DNA of 64,000 nt from Flaveria trinervia. Its lineage: Eukaryota; Streptophyta; Magnoliopsida; Asterales; Asteraceae. This document shows, piece after piece, positions 45,251 through 57,208 of the stretch (positions are counted from its first letter, which is position 1; each line of letters opens with the position of its first letter). A model generated the notes under the pieces. The model was not told where the DNA came from, searched no databases, and saw only the letters and a list, made by a program, of their open reading frames with translations. Location: assembly GCA_025506515.1 (NCBI GenBank), contig CM046452.1, positions 46,813,168 to 46,877,167 of the forward strand, written 5' to 3'. The translations under genes and the position numbers were made by a program.

Positions 45251-46603
45251 GTTCTTTCTCCTTTTCATCCAACTCCATATGTTTGTCTCTAATAATACTA
45301 GATCTTCTGTCAAGTAGTTTCTCCATCCGAGCCACTTTCACAAATAGCTTTGAAATCATCTCATCTTTCTCATCAGGCTGGTTGACTTCTGCTTCAGCAT
45401 AACTTTCAGAAGGACCTGCTTCAGATAGAACTTGCCTCACAAGCATCTTAATGGTGTGATCCTCCTCATCCGAAGATGACTTGGATTCCTCTGAAGAGCT
45501 GGTAGATTCACCAGACTCAACAGGTTCAGCAGAAATAGGAGATAAATGAATGGGTGAGATATGATGATAATGAACAGGAGATATATGAGGAGAATGAATG
45601 GGAGATGATGCAAATGGTGATGCAATGTCAGCTTCATGAATAGAAGGCCTAGTGTGAAGATCACCACCTACATCCACCTATGGTGACACTATCCTTTGTC
45701 TTTCTTGAGCTTCTTCAGCATGCTTATCAACATGTTGTTGATCATGAGCAGCTTGTTGCTCTTCTTCATCATCATGCTCATCAACAGGAGCTACTTTTTC
45801 TTCTTGATCATCAAATGCTTTTTCTTGATTAATCTACTGCAATATCCATGGGAGCCATGAAAAGAAAGTCCCATTATAAAAGTTTCTAGGATCTTTTTTC
45901 TTAATGTACTTGTAGGACTTGGCATTGTAGTGTGAGATATTCATCACTGGTCCTTCAGGCACTATCTTAGGAAAGGCTTCATTGATGAAGCACTGCAGAA
46001 ATCTTGGGTACTTAAGAAATGTATGTCTTGTTCCCTCTTGAATGTTTGATACAAGGCCATTAAACACATAAGCTGACATGTTAAATGGCATGTTTGTACA
46101 TAGAGCACAAATAGTTGAATAAGTGGTGATAGGGATGTCATTCCAGCCTGTCTTCCTCTTAGATAGACAATGTTGGAATAGGTGTATCATAAATCTCCAC
46201 CATAGATCAACCGCCCCTGTGAGTATCTATTTGCCTTTAAATACTCTTACATATCCAATGTTTGCAAAGAAAGTCATGATCTCAACATTTTCAAGTTCCA
46301 AAGGAGTATTAGCATCATTACCAAACTATAAACACTGTCTCACAGTTTGTTTAGTGATAGATAGGGTGAGACCGATAGAAATTCTCCTAGATATAGTCTT
46401 AACACCATCAATATCAGCCACCTCTACAATATTCCAAAAAGACCTTATGAAGCTCTCATAGATAACAGGTCTAACTGTAATGGCATGAGCAATTCGGGTG
46501 GTAGAGATGAATCTAATCATGTCTCTTAGACCCTCAACTTAGGTACATATGGGTCAAGATAACCACTGATATTGTGGAGCTTGCTCCATGTGAGATTAGC
46601 CAT
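45240..46603 (-). pseudogene. ORF3 of family F, broken
   Basis: The ATG at 46601-46603 gives MANLTWSKLHNISGYLDPYV, then after a frameshift MIRFISTTRIAHAITV and SFWNIVEVADIDGVKTISRR, then CLSKRKTGWNDIPI, NMPFNMSAYVFNGLVSNI and TFLKYPRFLQCFINEAFP. These align in order with the N-terminal domain of family A ORF3 (RIAHAISAP, FWEGAVVD, CMYPRFLQ). A Ser/Glu-rich and predicted coiled-coil part follows (45677-45240). Its stop codon is supplied by LTR sequence. Frameshifts occur near 46520 and 46200, and stops near 45840 and 45680. It belongs to the large, functionally uncharacterised protein family found beside copia pol in Asteraceae. Confidence 0.65.
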
Positions 46604-46994
46604 TAAATCTTGCAAGAGAAGCATATGAGTTAGTATTTGACTCATACTCATCAGATTACATATTTGAAGTCAAGTCGACTGATTTTATTTTGACTTTGTT
46701 TGGTCGAAATTGAAAAATCATAGGTAGTATTACATAGATATTTGACCTAAATTGATTTTATAATGAATGACTAACTTTGTTGTGTTTAATATTTGATTTT
46801 GATGATCTTTTCTGTTTTGAATGTATGTTAACACTTAAACATAAGTTTTGACTTTGACATTTACATTTTGGTTGGTAAGAGATGATGTTGAAGTAGGATG
46901 AAGAATCAGTGATAAAATGGCTTGTCGCACTTAAAGTCTCTCAAATTTAAAATTATTAAATGACCCATTGTAATCTGTTTAAATAGTCAAATTA
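46604..46994. other. F spacer, no gene
   Basis: AT-rich spacer upstream of ORF3 in element sense, with no ORF or motif that I can support. Confidence 0.4.
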
Positions 46995-47730
46995 ATTGCT
47001 TTTACAAACTTTACAAGTTTTTAAACAAATGCGGAGGATCACATTATAGCAAATGCAAAAGAATAAAACAGATCAGCATTTGTGTACTCTAACAAATGCA
47101 GAAGTATAAAATTTTCCAACATTTGTGCTCGGTAGCAAATGCGAGTGACATAACTTTGATAGCATTCATGTACTGTAACAAATGCGGAAAAACAAAGTCT
47201 GTCAGCATTTATTCACTATAGCAAATACGTATGTTTTAACTTTGCAAAGCATTACTATAACATATGTGGAAGAACAAAATCTGTCAGCATTTGGTTACTG
47301 TAGCAAATGCGATATAACAATTTTTACTTGTCAGCATGTTCTTCAAAAAGATTTAATAAACACTTAAGTTGTTCGCATTTCTTGATCTTCAAACATCATG
47401 ATAGAAGAGTGTAAGCACGTTTATTATTTATTTTTATTACAAATACACAGCAAAGTTTGTCAGCATTGATCACTTAAGAAATGCAGTTAAGCAAACATAT
47501 CAGCATAATTAAATGCGACAGAACAAAAAGTCAACCACATAGACAAATGCGGAAAAACAAATTTGTCCGCATAAGTTTTCAATACTTCAAAACTTGTTGT
47601 ACGCATTTGTATTGAAAGAAATGTGGTAGAACTAAGTTGTCCACATTAATTTCACTTGTTTTTTTATTGAATCAAAACTATTACCCGCATTGGTTATATG
47701 CTTGGGTTACCTTCACCCGTATTAACCAAT
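46995..47730. repeat. CAAATGCG/CAGCATTT word array, family F spacer
   Basis: About 25 copies of words reading GCATTTG, CAAATGCG, CCGCATT and AGCATTTA, spaced 15-35 bases. The array lies upstream of the F ORF3, as the family A arrays do. Confidence 0.7.
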
Positions 47731-48099
47731 GCTGTTACCCGCATCAAGTTTTGAACTTGTCAAAAATTAATGTTTCTACAGTTGATTGTTTTGGCTATTT
47801 TGAGTTGATTTTCTGAATTTTATGAAGATGTGTCTTCTGATTTTGACTGATATGAAGATGAGTTTGTTGATTTGATATTTATGAAGTTTTGACTGTTGCT
47901 TGGCTTGTCAATTCTTTCTTGGATTGAATTGAACACCAGATATGATACAAGTTTCTTAGTGTTGACTAATCTTGGACTTTTGTGCTTCCAAATATCAGCA
48001 TATACTAAGGTATAATGGTATAACTTCTGCACCAACACTGTCAATTTTTTGATTTTATATTTTTAAGAAAGGACACAACTATACATAATGATTAAAATT
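47731..48099. other. No gene recognised
   Basis: A minus-strand open frame at 47820-48044 (LVYADIWKHKSP, SSSYQSKSEDTSS) may be the decayed C-terminal continuation of the G gag, but I cannot support it by a motif. Confidence 0.35.
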
Positions 48100-48223
48100 T
48101 TATGTACTCCCTTTGAGTTTATATCCAAGATGGATACATGAAATTATGTTGTTATCATCAAGCTCAAGAGCTTTAATTTTTTCAATCATAATATCCAAAC
48201 TGGTGCTCTCCAAATCAAGTGTT
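48100..48223 (-). pseudogene. Copia gag, family G, piece downstream of the A2 insertion
   Basis: Minus-strand codons LDLESTSLDIMIEKIKALEL and DDNNIIS continue in frame from SLPKSWK-NVTMLKNT at 60996-61040, across the 12.8-kb A2 insertion, once one target copy is left out. It ends at a TAA (48100-48102). The frame belongs to the copia gag domain. Confidence 0.7.
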
Positions 48224-48424
48224 TGTAGATACATGTGTACCGAGTTTATGTGCTTAAATGTAAAAGTCTTTCATGTCTTACATATGTGTAATTTGACGAA
48301 GTAATGAAATATGATATATGATTTGATGTTTATTTAGCTTTAATTCATATGCATGACTTCTTATATAGGTTTGAGGTTGTTGTACACAATTCTAAGTCAA
48401 TAATGATTGAGTAATATGTTCAAC

Positions 48425-48605
48425 CTAGTCAGATGAGCACTCATGCTAATGGCCCATACTTATGGACCATACGCATGAATACATCATGCTTATGGACCAG
48501 TCACACGACTGAACCAGAAGACTAGATCAGTTGTATGATTGAGACATAAGATTGACTCAGTCGCATGACTGAACCATGCTAATGGTTCAGTCGTACGAAT
48601 GGAAA
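48425..48605. repeat. CAGTCG/CGACTG word array in the A2 5' LTR
   Basis: About eight words ending ten bases before the TATA box, as in the other family A LTRs. Confidence 0.7.
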
Positions 48606-48614
48606 CCACTAACC

Positions 48615-48622
48615 TATAAATA
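48615..48622 (+). promoter_or_regulatory. TATA box of the A2 5' LTR
   Basis: TATAAATA in the conserved CCTATAAATACC context. In the 3' LTR (58286-58293) it has decayed to TACAAATA. Confidence 0.7.
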
Positions 48623-48887
48623 CCACCTAATTCGTGGAAAAACAAAACACTTCGAGAGATATTAATACACATAAACCCTAGCCATCCAGAGTGTCCAAAA
48701 CAGCCTGTCCAAGTTCATAGTTCGTTCTTGATCGATTCCTACTCGTTCTTAACGTTTAGTTCAATCTTATATCGACCGGGTTATCATTCTCACTGATCGG
48801 ATCACCAATCAATTAGGATTCCGTACTATTTTATTCGGTATAAATGTAGAATTAGTTAGTACTCCATACGTACACGGTCCTAACAAG

Positions 48888-48899
48888 TGGTATCAGAGC
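48888..48899 (+). other. Primer-binding site, A2
   Basis: TGGTATCAGAGC, two bases after the LTR end. Confidence 0.9.
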
Positions 48900-49061
48900 T
48901 TTGGCTCTTGATTTTGCGTTTGATTCAATTAGGTTTGGTGTCAAAAACCTACATTTTAATAAAAATAGTCACCACATTTGCTTCAACAGGTGTTTTTGAT
49001 GTTTTTAGGTGTTAAAGTTTCAATTTTTCATAATACGGCAGATTAGGGTTCCTAGAAAAAT
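48900..49061 (+). other. Leader of A2
   Basis: About 160 bases of leader, then a switch into the C-terminal part of an ORF3 near 49062-49070. At the switch the leader (GAAAAATC) and ORF3 (GAAGAAATC in A1) are alike, which fits a microhomology junction. Confidence 0.6.
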
Positions 49062-49798
49062 CTGAGCCCAACGCGCAGCTCCTAAACAGAATGTCTACAC
49101 CAAACTCTACAGAGTGAAGAAACATCATAAGGTGTCAGGCAGGATTATTACGTGGGCACATTTCGAGGATCTAAATGTTTATGCAATAAAGAGGGAAAAG
49201 GGCATAGAGTACTTTAGATTTCCACATGATCTAAAGACTCTAGTTGGTTTTGAGCTCAACCAGCTGGCTAAATTAAGTTATTATATGCTTACCCAAGGAA
49301 GATATCAGGCTGGTTTGAGGCTGCCCTAAAGAAAGAGTACCACACCAGGTGGGTCAACTTCAAACCTCAACAACCTACGAGGTATATCAGACGTTCTAAA
49401 GTTGATCCTAAAACTGGTAAGCCCAAGATTATGTTGAAGTGGAGTCCACCAAGAACAATGTCAAAAATTCCTCTCAGGGAAATGCCTCAGGACTTTACTC
49501 CACACTTTAAGTGGTGGTACTATGATTGGAGAACCGGGGAGGTGGTCATAGTTCTAAATAAAGAGGGACAAATGAATACCATCAGGGTGTTTGACCCAAT
49601 GTGGCTCACTAACTTGTCTGATAATGATGTTTACACATTATACAAGTGGCCACTATTCTATGACCCACAAGATATTGTACAAGCCCTCCAATTCCAAAAT
49701 GTCATAAGACTCTACTTTGCGTTCGAGATACATGCAGGAGTCACAAGAGAGGAAAAGTACAAAAAGTATGAAGAGGTGATGCAGAAGGTAAGATATTA
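49062..49798 (+). pseudogene. ORF3 C-terminal domain (inner A1-type copy inside A2)
   Basis: Frames give KKHHKVSGRIITWAHFEDL, NVYAIKREKGIEYFRFPHDL, then HFKWWYYDWRTGEVVIVLNK, VFDPMWLTNLSDNDVYTLYK and EIHAGVTREEKYKKYEEVM. It is nearly identical to 27590-28330 of A1. A frameshift at about 49270-49330 splits it. N-terminal domain, linker and coiled coil are absent. It is followed by its own polypurine tract and LTR, so it is the 3' end of a second family A element. Confidence 0.8.
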
Positions 49799-49807
49799 GA
49801 TAGATCT

Positions 49808-49824
49808 AGGTCCAAGGGGGAGTT
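49808..49824 (+). other. Polypurine tract of the inner A1-type element
   Basis: AGGTCCAAGGGGGAGTT, identical to the A1 tract, touching the LTR at 49825. Confidence 0.85.
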
Positions 49825-50554
49825 TGTTGATACATATATGTACCTAGATCCTGATCTGAATGTAATATGTCTTACACTTATGTAACTATTGGGTACTTAA
49901 TGAAATACAGAATGTTTGATTGTGTTTATAATGTTTAATATTTTATTAATGAGTTGATTAACGCATATTGATGTAATTATATAGGTTTGTGATTGTTTGA
50001 AGTGTTATGCATAATGTTATAATATTGAATACACTAAAACTTGGTGAAGTGAAGTTCTCATGTGTCCGATTGGACCATGCGCCCAAATAGTGATCATGCG
50101 TCCGAATGACCATGTGACTAAGTGTCCATGCGCCTAAATAGTCCATACGCCTGAACAACTTCATGCGACTGACTCAGGCGCACGACTAAACACTCAGCCG
50201 TACGAATGGATCAAACGCATGGCTCAATCGCATGAATGAACCATGCTTATGGTTCAGTCACCCGATTGAGCAATACTAACCTATAAATACCACCTAATTC
50301 GTGGAAAAATGCAGCAATTGATTCCGATTCGACTCAAAACGCACCCTAGCCATCCAGAAGCCTCCAAGCTCGTACTCCAAGTTCATAGAACGCAACAGAT
50401 CGATTGCTAATCGATTGTTAACGTTAGATTCAATATCTTATTGTTCTATGTGCGTTCTCACTGATTGGATCACCAATCAAATAGGATTCCACACTATTTG
50501 GTTTGGTTTACACGTTAATCAGTTTGTATTTCATTTAAATACAAGATCCCAACA
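49825..50554 (+). mobile_element. 3' LTR of the inner A1-type element
   Basis: 730 bp, TGTTGATACATATATG to AGATCCCAACA, with a word array (50060-50280) and TATA box (50282-50289). The A2 pol frame resumes directly behind it (ATCATCCCTTGGA), so this element had inserted into A2 pol; its 5' part and A2's gag and integrase have been lost. Confidence 0.85.
50060..50280. repeat. Word array in the inner A1-type LTR
   Basis: About ten diverged CAGTCG/CGACTG-type words (CATGCGTCCGAATG, CAGGCGCACGACT, CGTACGAATGG) right before the TATA box at 50282. Confidence 0.7.
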
Positions 50555-52250
50555 ATCATCCCTTGGACAACATCATTGGGGATATTAGATTGGGAGTACA
50601 GACAAGAAATTAGCTATACTCAGCTGATTATGCCTCAGTCATGGAAAAAGAATATCTTCACGATGGTGCATATCGATGTTTTGTGTCTCAGTTTGAGCCA
50701 AAATATGTGAATGAAGCCTTAAACGATAAGGCATGGGTCAGTGCAATGCAAGAAGAATCCTATAGTTCAAGAAGTTAGGAGTATGGACCCATATGGACAA
50801 ACAAAAAGGTGCTATGGTTATTTGCACTAAATGGGTGCTAAAGTGCAAGAAAGATGACCAAGGGTTCATATTCAGGAATAAGGCTCGACTTGTAGTTCAA
50901 GGATTTCGACAAGTCCCAAGCATAGATTACAATGAAGTGTTTGCACTGGTGGCAAGGATGGAAGCAATACGTATATTTCTAGCCTATCATCCTACATGAA
51001 GATTAAAGTTTATCAACTAGATGTAAAGAGTGCATTCCTTCATGATGAAATTCGTGCAACAGTCTATGTCAGTCAACCCAAAGGATTTGAGGATCCTTAT
51101 TATCGGGATAGAGTTTACAAGCTAGACAAGGCTCTCTACGGGCTCCATCAAGCCCCTAGAGCCTGGTATGAGAAACTCTCAACTCATCTTATGAAACATG
51201 GTTTTCACAGAGGAGTTATTGACTGTACATTGTTCATCAAAGAAAAGGATGGAGATTTACTGCTGGTACAGATATATGTGGATGACATAATCTTCGGTTC
51301 CAAAAACGAAGAATTATGTAAAGAATTCAAATTTGTAATGAAAGCAGAGTTTGAGATGAGTGCCATGGGGAAGATGAAGTTCTTTCTTGGTTTATAGGTG
51401 GATCAAACACCAAAAGGAATCTTCCTGCATCAAACCAAATATGTAGGAGATGTCCTCAATCGATTCAACATGAAGAATGCTTCGGCAGCTGGAACTCCAC
51501 TTGCCATAAACCATGATGTGGCACCCGACGAAAATGGTGATCTGGTTGATGCCACCATATACAGAGTAATGATCGGATCTCTTATGTACCTCATAGCCTT
51601 GCGTCCTGATACCATGTACGGCACGTGTCTTTGCTCCAGATATCAGGCGAAACCAAAAGTAAATCATCTCATTGGGGTCAAAAGAATATTTTGTTATCTG
51701 AAGGGTACTCCAACACTCGAGTTGTGGTATCCTCATGACAATGACTTTGAGCTTACAGCATCTAGTGACTTGGACTATGGTGGTTGCAAGATGAATTACA
51801 AGTCAACATCAGCAGGATGTCAGTTTTTTGGTAGACGGTTAGTCACCTGGCAGTGTAAGAAGCAGAAATCTGTTGCTCTATCAACATGTGAAGTTGAATA
51901 CGTTGTTGCTGCAAGTTGTTGTTCACAAATCATTTGGATTCAACAGCAAATGCGCGACTATGGTTTGACATTTTCTAACACCCCTATTTTTGTTGATAAT
52001 TCTGCTGCAATTGTTGTAACCAAAAATCCGATCCAACACCCTAAAACAAAACACATCGGTATTAAATATCACTTTGTACGTGACTGTTTTGAAAAGCAAT
52101 TAATCGATGTTGTTAAAATTAATACTGATTTTCAACGCGCCGACCTCTACACAAAAGCATTTAACAAACCACGTTTTTATATCTTTTAGAGGTTAATGGC
52201 GTGAAAAAGAAATGTGAAGTGATTCAAGAAGACGACAGTCCTTAGTCCGA
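50555..52250 (+). pseudogene. Copia RT and RNase H of A2
   Basis: It starts inside the linker between integrase and RT (NIIGDIRLGVQTRN), then KWVLKCKKDDQGFIFRNKAR, VVQGFRQVPSIDYNEVFA, YQLDVKSAFLHDEI, DKALYGLHQAPRAWYEKL, QIYVDDIIFGSKNEEL and KMKFFLGL. A TAG at 51395-51397 replaces Gln, then RNase H follows (VDQTPKGIFLHQTKYVGDVL, GCKMNYKSTSAGCQFFGRR, EVEYVVAASCCSQIIW, KTKHIGIKYHFVRDCFEK). The YVDD box is intact here, unlike in A1. Frameshifts occur near 50770, 50996 and 52185. Confidence 0.9.
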
Positions 52251-52335
52251 TGATTAGTTTCTTAGTTTATTAGTTTTATTTTATTTTCCTGTCTATTAAA
52301 ATCCAAAAACACAAAAAGCTTTTCGGTTTTAGAAT

Positions 52336-52350
52336 TTTAGGGGGAGAATA
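52336..52350 (+). other. Central polypurine tract-like site, A2
   Basis: TTAGGGGGAGAATAG about 150 bases after pol. A second purine run (AAGGGGGAGGG) follows at 52400-52412. Confidence 0.45.
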
Positions 52351-52412
52351 GTTTTAAGTTAGTATTTAATTCATTGCAGTATTTAAATACTTAAAAAAAC
52401 AAGGGGGAGGGT

Positions 52413-52939
52413 AGGTGAGCTGAAAGAAATGAAATCAAATCTGTGATTATGATTCAAAGTTTATGGAAAATGATAGTACACAGGAAACAAATTGGTTGGG
52501 ACTTCAAAACTAATTTTCTCAAAATGCGAAATTCAAATTACAAGTCAGAGAAGTCTAAGCACAACTAAAGAAAAATGATAGTTAAACTAGTCTGCTACCG
52601 AGGTAACATAGAGAAAGTAGACCTAGAGGTTGCTAGTTCATTATATGATGTGTCGGTAGATTCAACACAATAGATGAGTAGACTTTATTGGTGAATTAAA
52701 ATTCAAAATAACTTGTTCAACTTGCTATGGGTTCTTATCCTATCCCTGGTTAACATAATCAACGCATTTGCAATAAGGGGTGACGAGAAAAATAAACGCC
52801 ACAAATTTGTGCGGATGACCATAAATATGAGCAAAGCACATGGAAAAACTGCTAAAAGCAATCAAGCTAATAACTAATGTTGTTGGTGCGTTGTGTGCAA
52901 AAGACAAATAAATGCTCTAACAAGAACATAGGTTGTGTG
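52413..52939 (+). other. A2 spacer, no gene
   Basis: Matches the A0 and A1 spacers in order and text (for example the ACTAGAGGTTGCTA-type segment). No coding. Confidence 0.5.
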
Positions 52940-53044
52940 CCTCTCTGCTGTGCGGTGGCACTGACCTGAGGATAAGCATACCTAAATATTCTAGAATTTA
53001 TTGTTGTTTGCGCCTCTCTGTTGTGTGATGGCACTGACTTGAGG
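52940..53044 (+). other. Pair of H1 hairpins, A2 spacer
   Basis: Units at 52940-52971 (arms CCTC/GAGG, GTGC/GCAC, loop GGTG) and 53013-53044 (CCTC/GAGG, GTGT/GCAC with a G-T wobble, loop GATG) in sense orientation, with internal-loop sides TCTGCT and TGACCT (second: TCTGTT, TGACTT). The first is enclosed by an imperfect outer stem (TAGGTTGTG with CATACCTA). Confidence 0.75.
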
Positions 53045-53589
53045 TTTGGCATCTCTTTGAAAGCTCTTAGAATAGTTTATTCTTATTCAATACCCGTAGA
53101 CCGCTCAAAAATCTCTTGAGGAATGTTGATTACCATATAAGTGTGGGATCCACAAATGCTTGTTGAAATAATGTAACCTAATACATCATCAATATGAGTC
53201 GAAAATCTGTGTATGGATTTAAGTGGACAAATATACTAACAATCATCGTGGCTGCAATTCTTGACAGACAAAATCATTGTGTGCATCTTATAGCTCTAGT
53301 ATGATTTCTTAAAAGTGCTATTGACTCTCAGACAAAACAAGGATCTAGCATCAAAGTGCATATTAAAAGGGTTTCCTAAATGATTATGATATACATGTAT
53401 GATTCCATAATGAATCTTTCCAGAAATGATCAAATTAACTTGAAGTTGTTCTGCTCAAACCCAAAACAACAAAAATATGTCTTGTTTTTCTTTTAAATTT
53501 CTAATTTGTTTTCTATTTTCTAGTCTTTATGTTGCGTAGACGTGGAACTATTCAACTAGAAGAATTCTTTGAATCACTCACTAAAAAGG

Positions 53590-53686
53590 GGTCACGTCTG
53601 AGGTGAACAATCAATTTTAAATTAAAAGGATCCCGTCTGAGGTGATCAATTAGTTCCAAACTAAAAGGATCACGTTTGAGGTGATC
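53590..53686 (+). other. Triplet of H2 hairpins, A2 spacer
   Basis: Inverted repeats at 53590-53608 (GGTCAC/GTGAAC, one mismatch), 53629-53647 (GATCCC/GTGATC, one mismatch) and 53668-53686 (GATCAC/GTGATC, perfect), loop GTCTGAG (third GTTTGAG). Confidence 0.7.
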
Positions 53687-53749
53687 AAATGGAGTTTAAG
53701 GTCATAATATTATATCAAAGGTTAAAATTTTAAGTGTTTGAAAGTCTAT

Positions 53750-54065
53750 GAGGTCAAACTCATAAGTATGATCCAATCGTACGATTGAATCATAAGGATG
53801 AGCCAATCGCATGATTGAACCATAAGTATGAGCCAGTCACACGATTGGACCATGAGTATAGGACAACCATGCGAGTGGACCACTAGACAAGACCAATTGT
53901 ATGAATGGATCAAGGAGTATGAGCCAGTCGCACAACTGAACCCCAGTAGCATGACTAAACCCTAGTCGCAAGACTAAAGCTTGAGTTTGGGCCTAGTCGC
54001 ATGACTAGAGCATAAGTATGGGTCCAGTCGCACAACGGAAAGTTAAAATAGTATAAATAAGGGGG
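53750..54065. repeat. Word array, A2 spacer
   Basis: About fifteen CAGTCG/CGACTG-type words, several decayed by C-to-T and G-to-A changes (CCAATCGTACGATTGA, CAGTCACACGATTG). Confidence 0.7.
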
Positions 54066-54429
54066 TCAGTCGGTCGTAACCCTTACCACCCTTCAAAGTC
54101 CTCTGAACTCACCCATACAAACATACTCTACACAAATTTCTACTGTTGTGATTACTGCCTAATTTGTGATACTAACATGTGTTCTACTCATCTACAGGTA
54201 CTAGGCGACCAAAATCAATCCAAATAAACATCTTAATCGCATCTTTAAGGACCGATTATATTAAAACCTAGACCCAAGACTAAACTCTAGAATAGACCAC
54301 TTAAATGGACATAAAAGTTGAGTTAAAGGACATTAAGTGTGATTTCGAGTCTCTGCAAGTCTAATGAGTCTAAACATGAAGTCTAAAATAAAGTTCTGAC
54401 AAAGATTCAAATCTAGGGTGTTCATAAGT

Positions 54430-54665
54430 GTAGGATGCGAATGGTCATGCTAATGAACTTCAGTCGCATGATTGAGCCAGGCGCATGATTCAATCGCACG
54501 AATGAATCATGTGTTTGGGTTTAGTCGCACGACTTACTCAACTGCATGGTGTAGTATACGACTAAGTTCAGTCGCAGGCTCAATTGCACGACCGAACTTA
54601 GCCGCAGGCTCAATCGTACGACTAAAACTCAGTCGTATGGTTCAGTCGCATGACTGAACTAGTAT
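54430..54665. repeat. Word array upstream of ORF3, A2
   Basis: About twelve words, many reading CAGTCGCATGACTGA or CAATCGCACGA; ends about 80 bases before the ORF3 ATG. Confidence 0.75.
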
Positions 54666-56748
54666 GATCAAAACAGCTTACGTTCAAACTATCTTTTGTT
54701 ATGCATAAATCTAACGTATATGTTTCTTGTGTTGCAACAACATGGCTGATAGATGGAAAAGGAGCACGAAGCACAATATTTGTGCTCACTTAGATGCGAC
54801 TACTCGGAATGCTTCCAAGTTTACTGGGATCATAGCCTTTCTGAGGAGATCTAGGATCATCAAGGCCATATCTACACCCTGCACGCCATACAGATCATTA
54901 CAGCAGACCTTCTGGGAAGGTGCTACAGTTGCCAGGTCCACTGAGCCTCATAGTATTTGGAGCTCGATTCTTAGACAAGAGATTAGTATTACTGCAGACG
55001 ATCTAAGGCGAGACCTGGATCTGGCTGAGGATGGTGCCTATCCAACCAAGCTACACCCTCTAACCGTTCGGGGATGCTTTCTGTGGATGAAGTACACTGG
55101 GACATCAACATTGGTGTGCTCAACAAGAGCAACCTGTGCCCCCAGTTTAAGTACTTGGCTCATGTCATTCTTAAGTGCATAACATCAAGGAGAGGAGGGT
55201 TTGACGAGATGTCTGATCAAATCCAGAATGCTTATGTTGCTCTGGTACTGAACCACTCGTTTAATTTCTCCCACATCCTCTTCTCATATATGATAGAGAA
55301 CCTGGAGGCCAGGGGAAAGGAAGGCTTCTGCATGTACCCAAGGTTTTTACAGATGATTATTGATGAGAAGATCCTTTCGTTGCCAAAAGAGAAAGACGAT
55401 GATGTGATTCTAGAGGTGATGGATGACACGACTTTAGGTCTGATAAAGGTGTACCGGAGGAAGCAGGTGAAGCCCCCGGTCAGGAGATTGTTCGAGCATT
55501 TGGCCAGTGAAGTTATGTGACGCCCTCTCACAAGAAGTGGCGTCATGATGATAGCGACTCCGATGTTGAGCCAATTGAGTTACCCACCGATGAAGAAGAT
55601 GATGATGATGACAACCATGATGATGGTCAAGGTGGTGATGCACCAGGTGGAACTGAGAATGTTGCTTTCCATCAAGACTTCCTACTCGATGAAGAGGAAG
55701 AGTCTAATGATGAGCCACTGGTTTTGACTGTCGGGAGCCGGGTTGTGGCCACCAACAAAGGGAAAGAGGCGGTTGGCGGACGCTAGGTTGGGTCGAAGGG
55801 TGTTGCTACAGATGTCAGTGATCCTACTTACACTCCAGACCAGCCACTCAGCCCAAGGGGAGCCTCTGTTTCCAAGGGCTCTAGGAAGAAGAGGATGGCC
55901 CATCCCCATAGGAAAAAGAGTAAGAGCCCAAGGTTTACTTTGATCACATCTTCTACTACTACCACCACTTCCACAGCTACACCACAGCCACAACCACCAC
56001 CACTACCACACCCACTACCACCACTACCATAGCCACCACCACTACCACAACCATCACTCCATCTACCACTCATACACCTACTCCTCCACAATCCATTCCC
56101 ATCCCTCCTCCCATCTTCACCACATCCACCACTACCACTACCACTCACCAAGCGGGTCCCTCCACCCAATCCTCATTCATACCCGGATCTACTCTACCAA
56201 TGGTCGGGTTAGAGGAGCAGCTAGCTAGCATGAACCGATGGTGCTAAAGCTTATTGTTACTAATGATCTGAGGGCCACTCAGATCAATCAGCTGATTGCG
56301 GTGAATGCTAGTCAAGCAAAGCAAATCGCTCAGCTGAGTGAGAAGAACACTCAGTACGACAGAGCATTAAGTCGAGCCCACCGTGTACTGACATGTCAAA
56401 ACGAGCTGGTGCTGGCGTCAGTAAAGCGATTTGAAGAACTTGAGAAGAAGAATAAGAAGATTTTGCTAAAGCTTAAGGATCAAAGAGTAAACCGTTAAAG
56501 ATCAAGGATGGGGATGATGATGATGATAAGGATGAAGATGAATCTGATGAAGATGATGGTTATGACGAGGGAGTGGGAGGAAGTGGAAAAGGAAAAGAAG
56601 ATGATGATAATGATAAGGCTGATCGAGAAGGTGATACGTCTGCATCAGCCTCAAATCCATCAGCGAAAATGAGGCGTACCAAAAGAACAAGATCAAGGAG
56701 CCTCATACTCAGCTCCTCAAGCTGAAGAGACTACTAACCAAGGCAAAA

Positions 56749-56885
56749 GTAATGATTGGATGTTTTTTGTATTTGAAACTTTTGTACTTGAATTATGTAT
56801 TACATTAATGTAATTAATGATTATTGATGTTTAAATGTCTTGATTAATGATTTATGTGTGATGTGCTTAATGTTTAATCAAACAG
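56749..56885 (+). other. Predicted intron in ORF3 of A2
   Basis: 137 bp, AT-rich, GTAATGATTGG donor and AAACAG acceptor. Splicing joins GGCAAAA to ATGAAGCTC in frame, giving Lys-Asn at the joint, as in A1. Confidence 0.65.
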
Positions 56886-57208
56886 ATGAAGCTCAACAGA
56901 TAGATGAATATGATGTCACTTCCCTTCAGCAAGTCAAGACTCAACTTACCATGATTCTTGACTTGCAAGGGATTATTAGAAGATCTATGAGCTACACACC
57001 AGAGGAAGGAGAGATTATACATGATCTAACAGACGAGCAGCTTGCTGAAATATTCAGACTGAATCCTGACGAGCTTGTAAAAGATGCTCCTAAAGTTGAC
57101 GTTGTGAGTGATGATGAGCTAAAATACGTGGATGAAATCGAGATAGAGGATGTCACTGCAGAGCACTATCCACAGTACACTGACCCGGAAGGACATGTTA
57201 TCCCCAAT

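Larger units (their letters stand above)
48224..48885 (+). mobile_element. 5' LTR of element A2
   Basis: 662 bp, TGTAGATACATGTGTACC to CGGTCCTAACA. It carries a word array (48425-48605) and a TATA box (48615-48622). Its text matches the 3' LTR at 58152-60990, including CTAGCCATCCAGAG and ACAGCCTGTCC. Left flank gtgtt (48219-48223) pairs with gtgtg (60991-60995), four of five bases. Confidence 0.8.

Noticed and set aside
47820..48044. 74-codon minus-strand open frame as a small gene.
   Set aside because: No motif and no clear start context; at best the decayed end of the G gag.
55828..56169. 113-codon Gly/Ser-rich minus-strand open frame.
   Set aside because: Reverse strand of the low-complexity linker in A2 ORF3.
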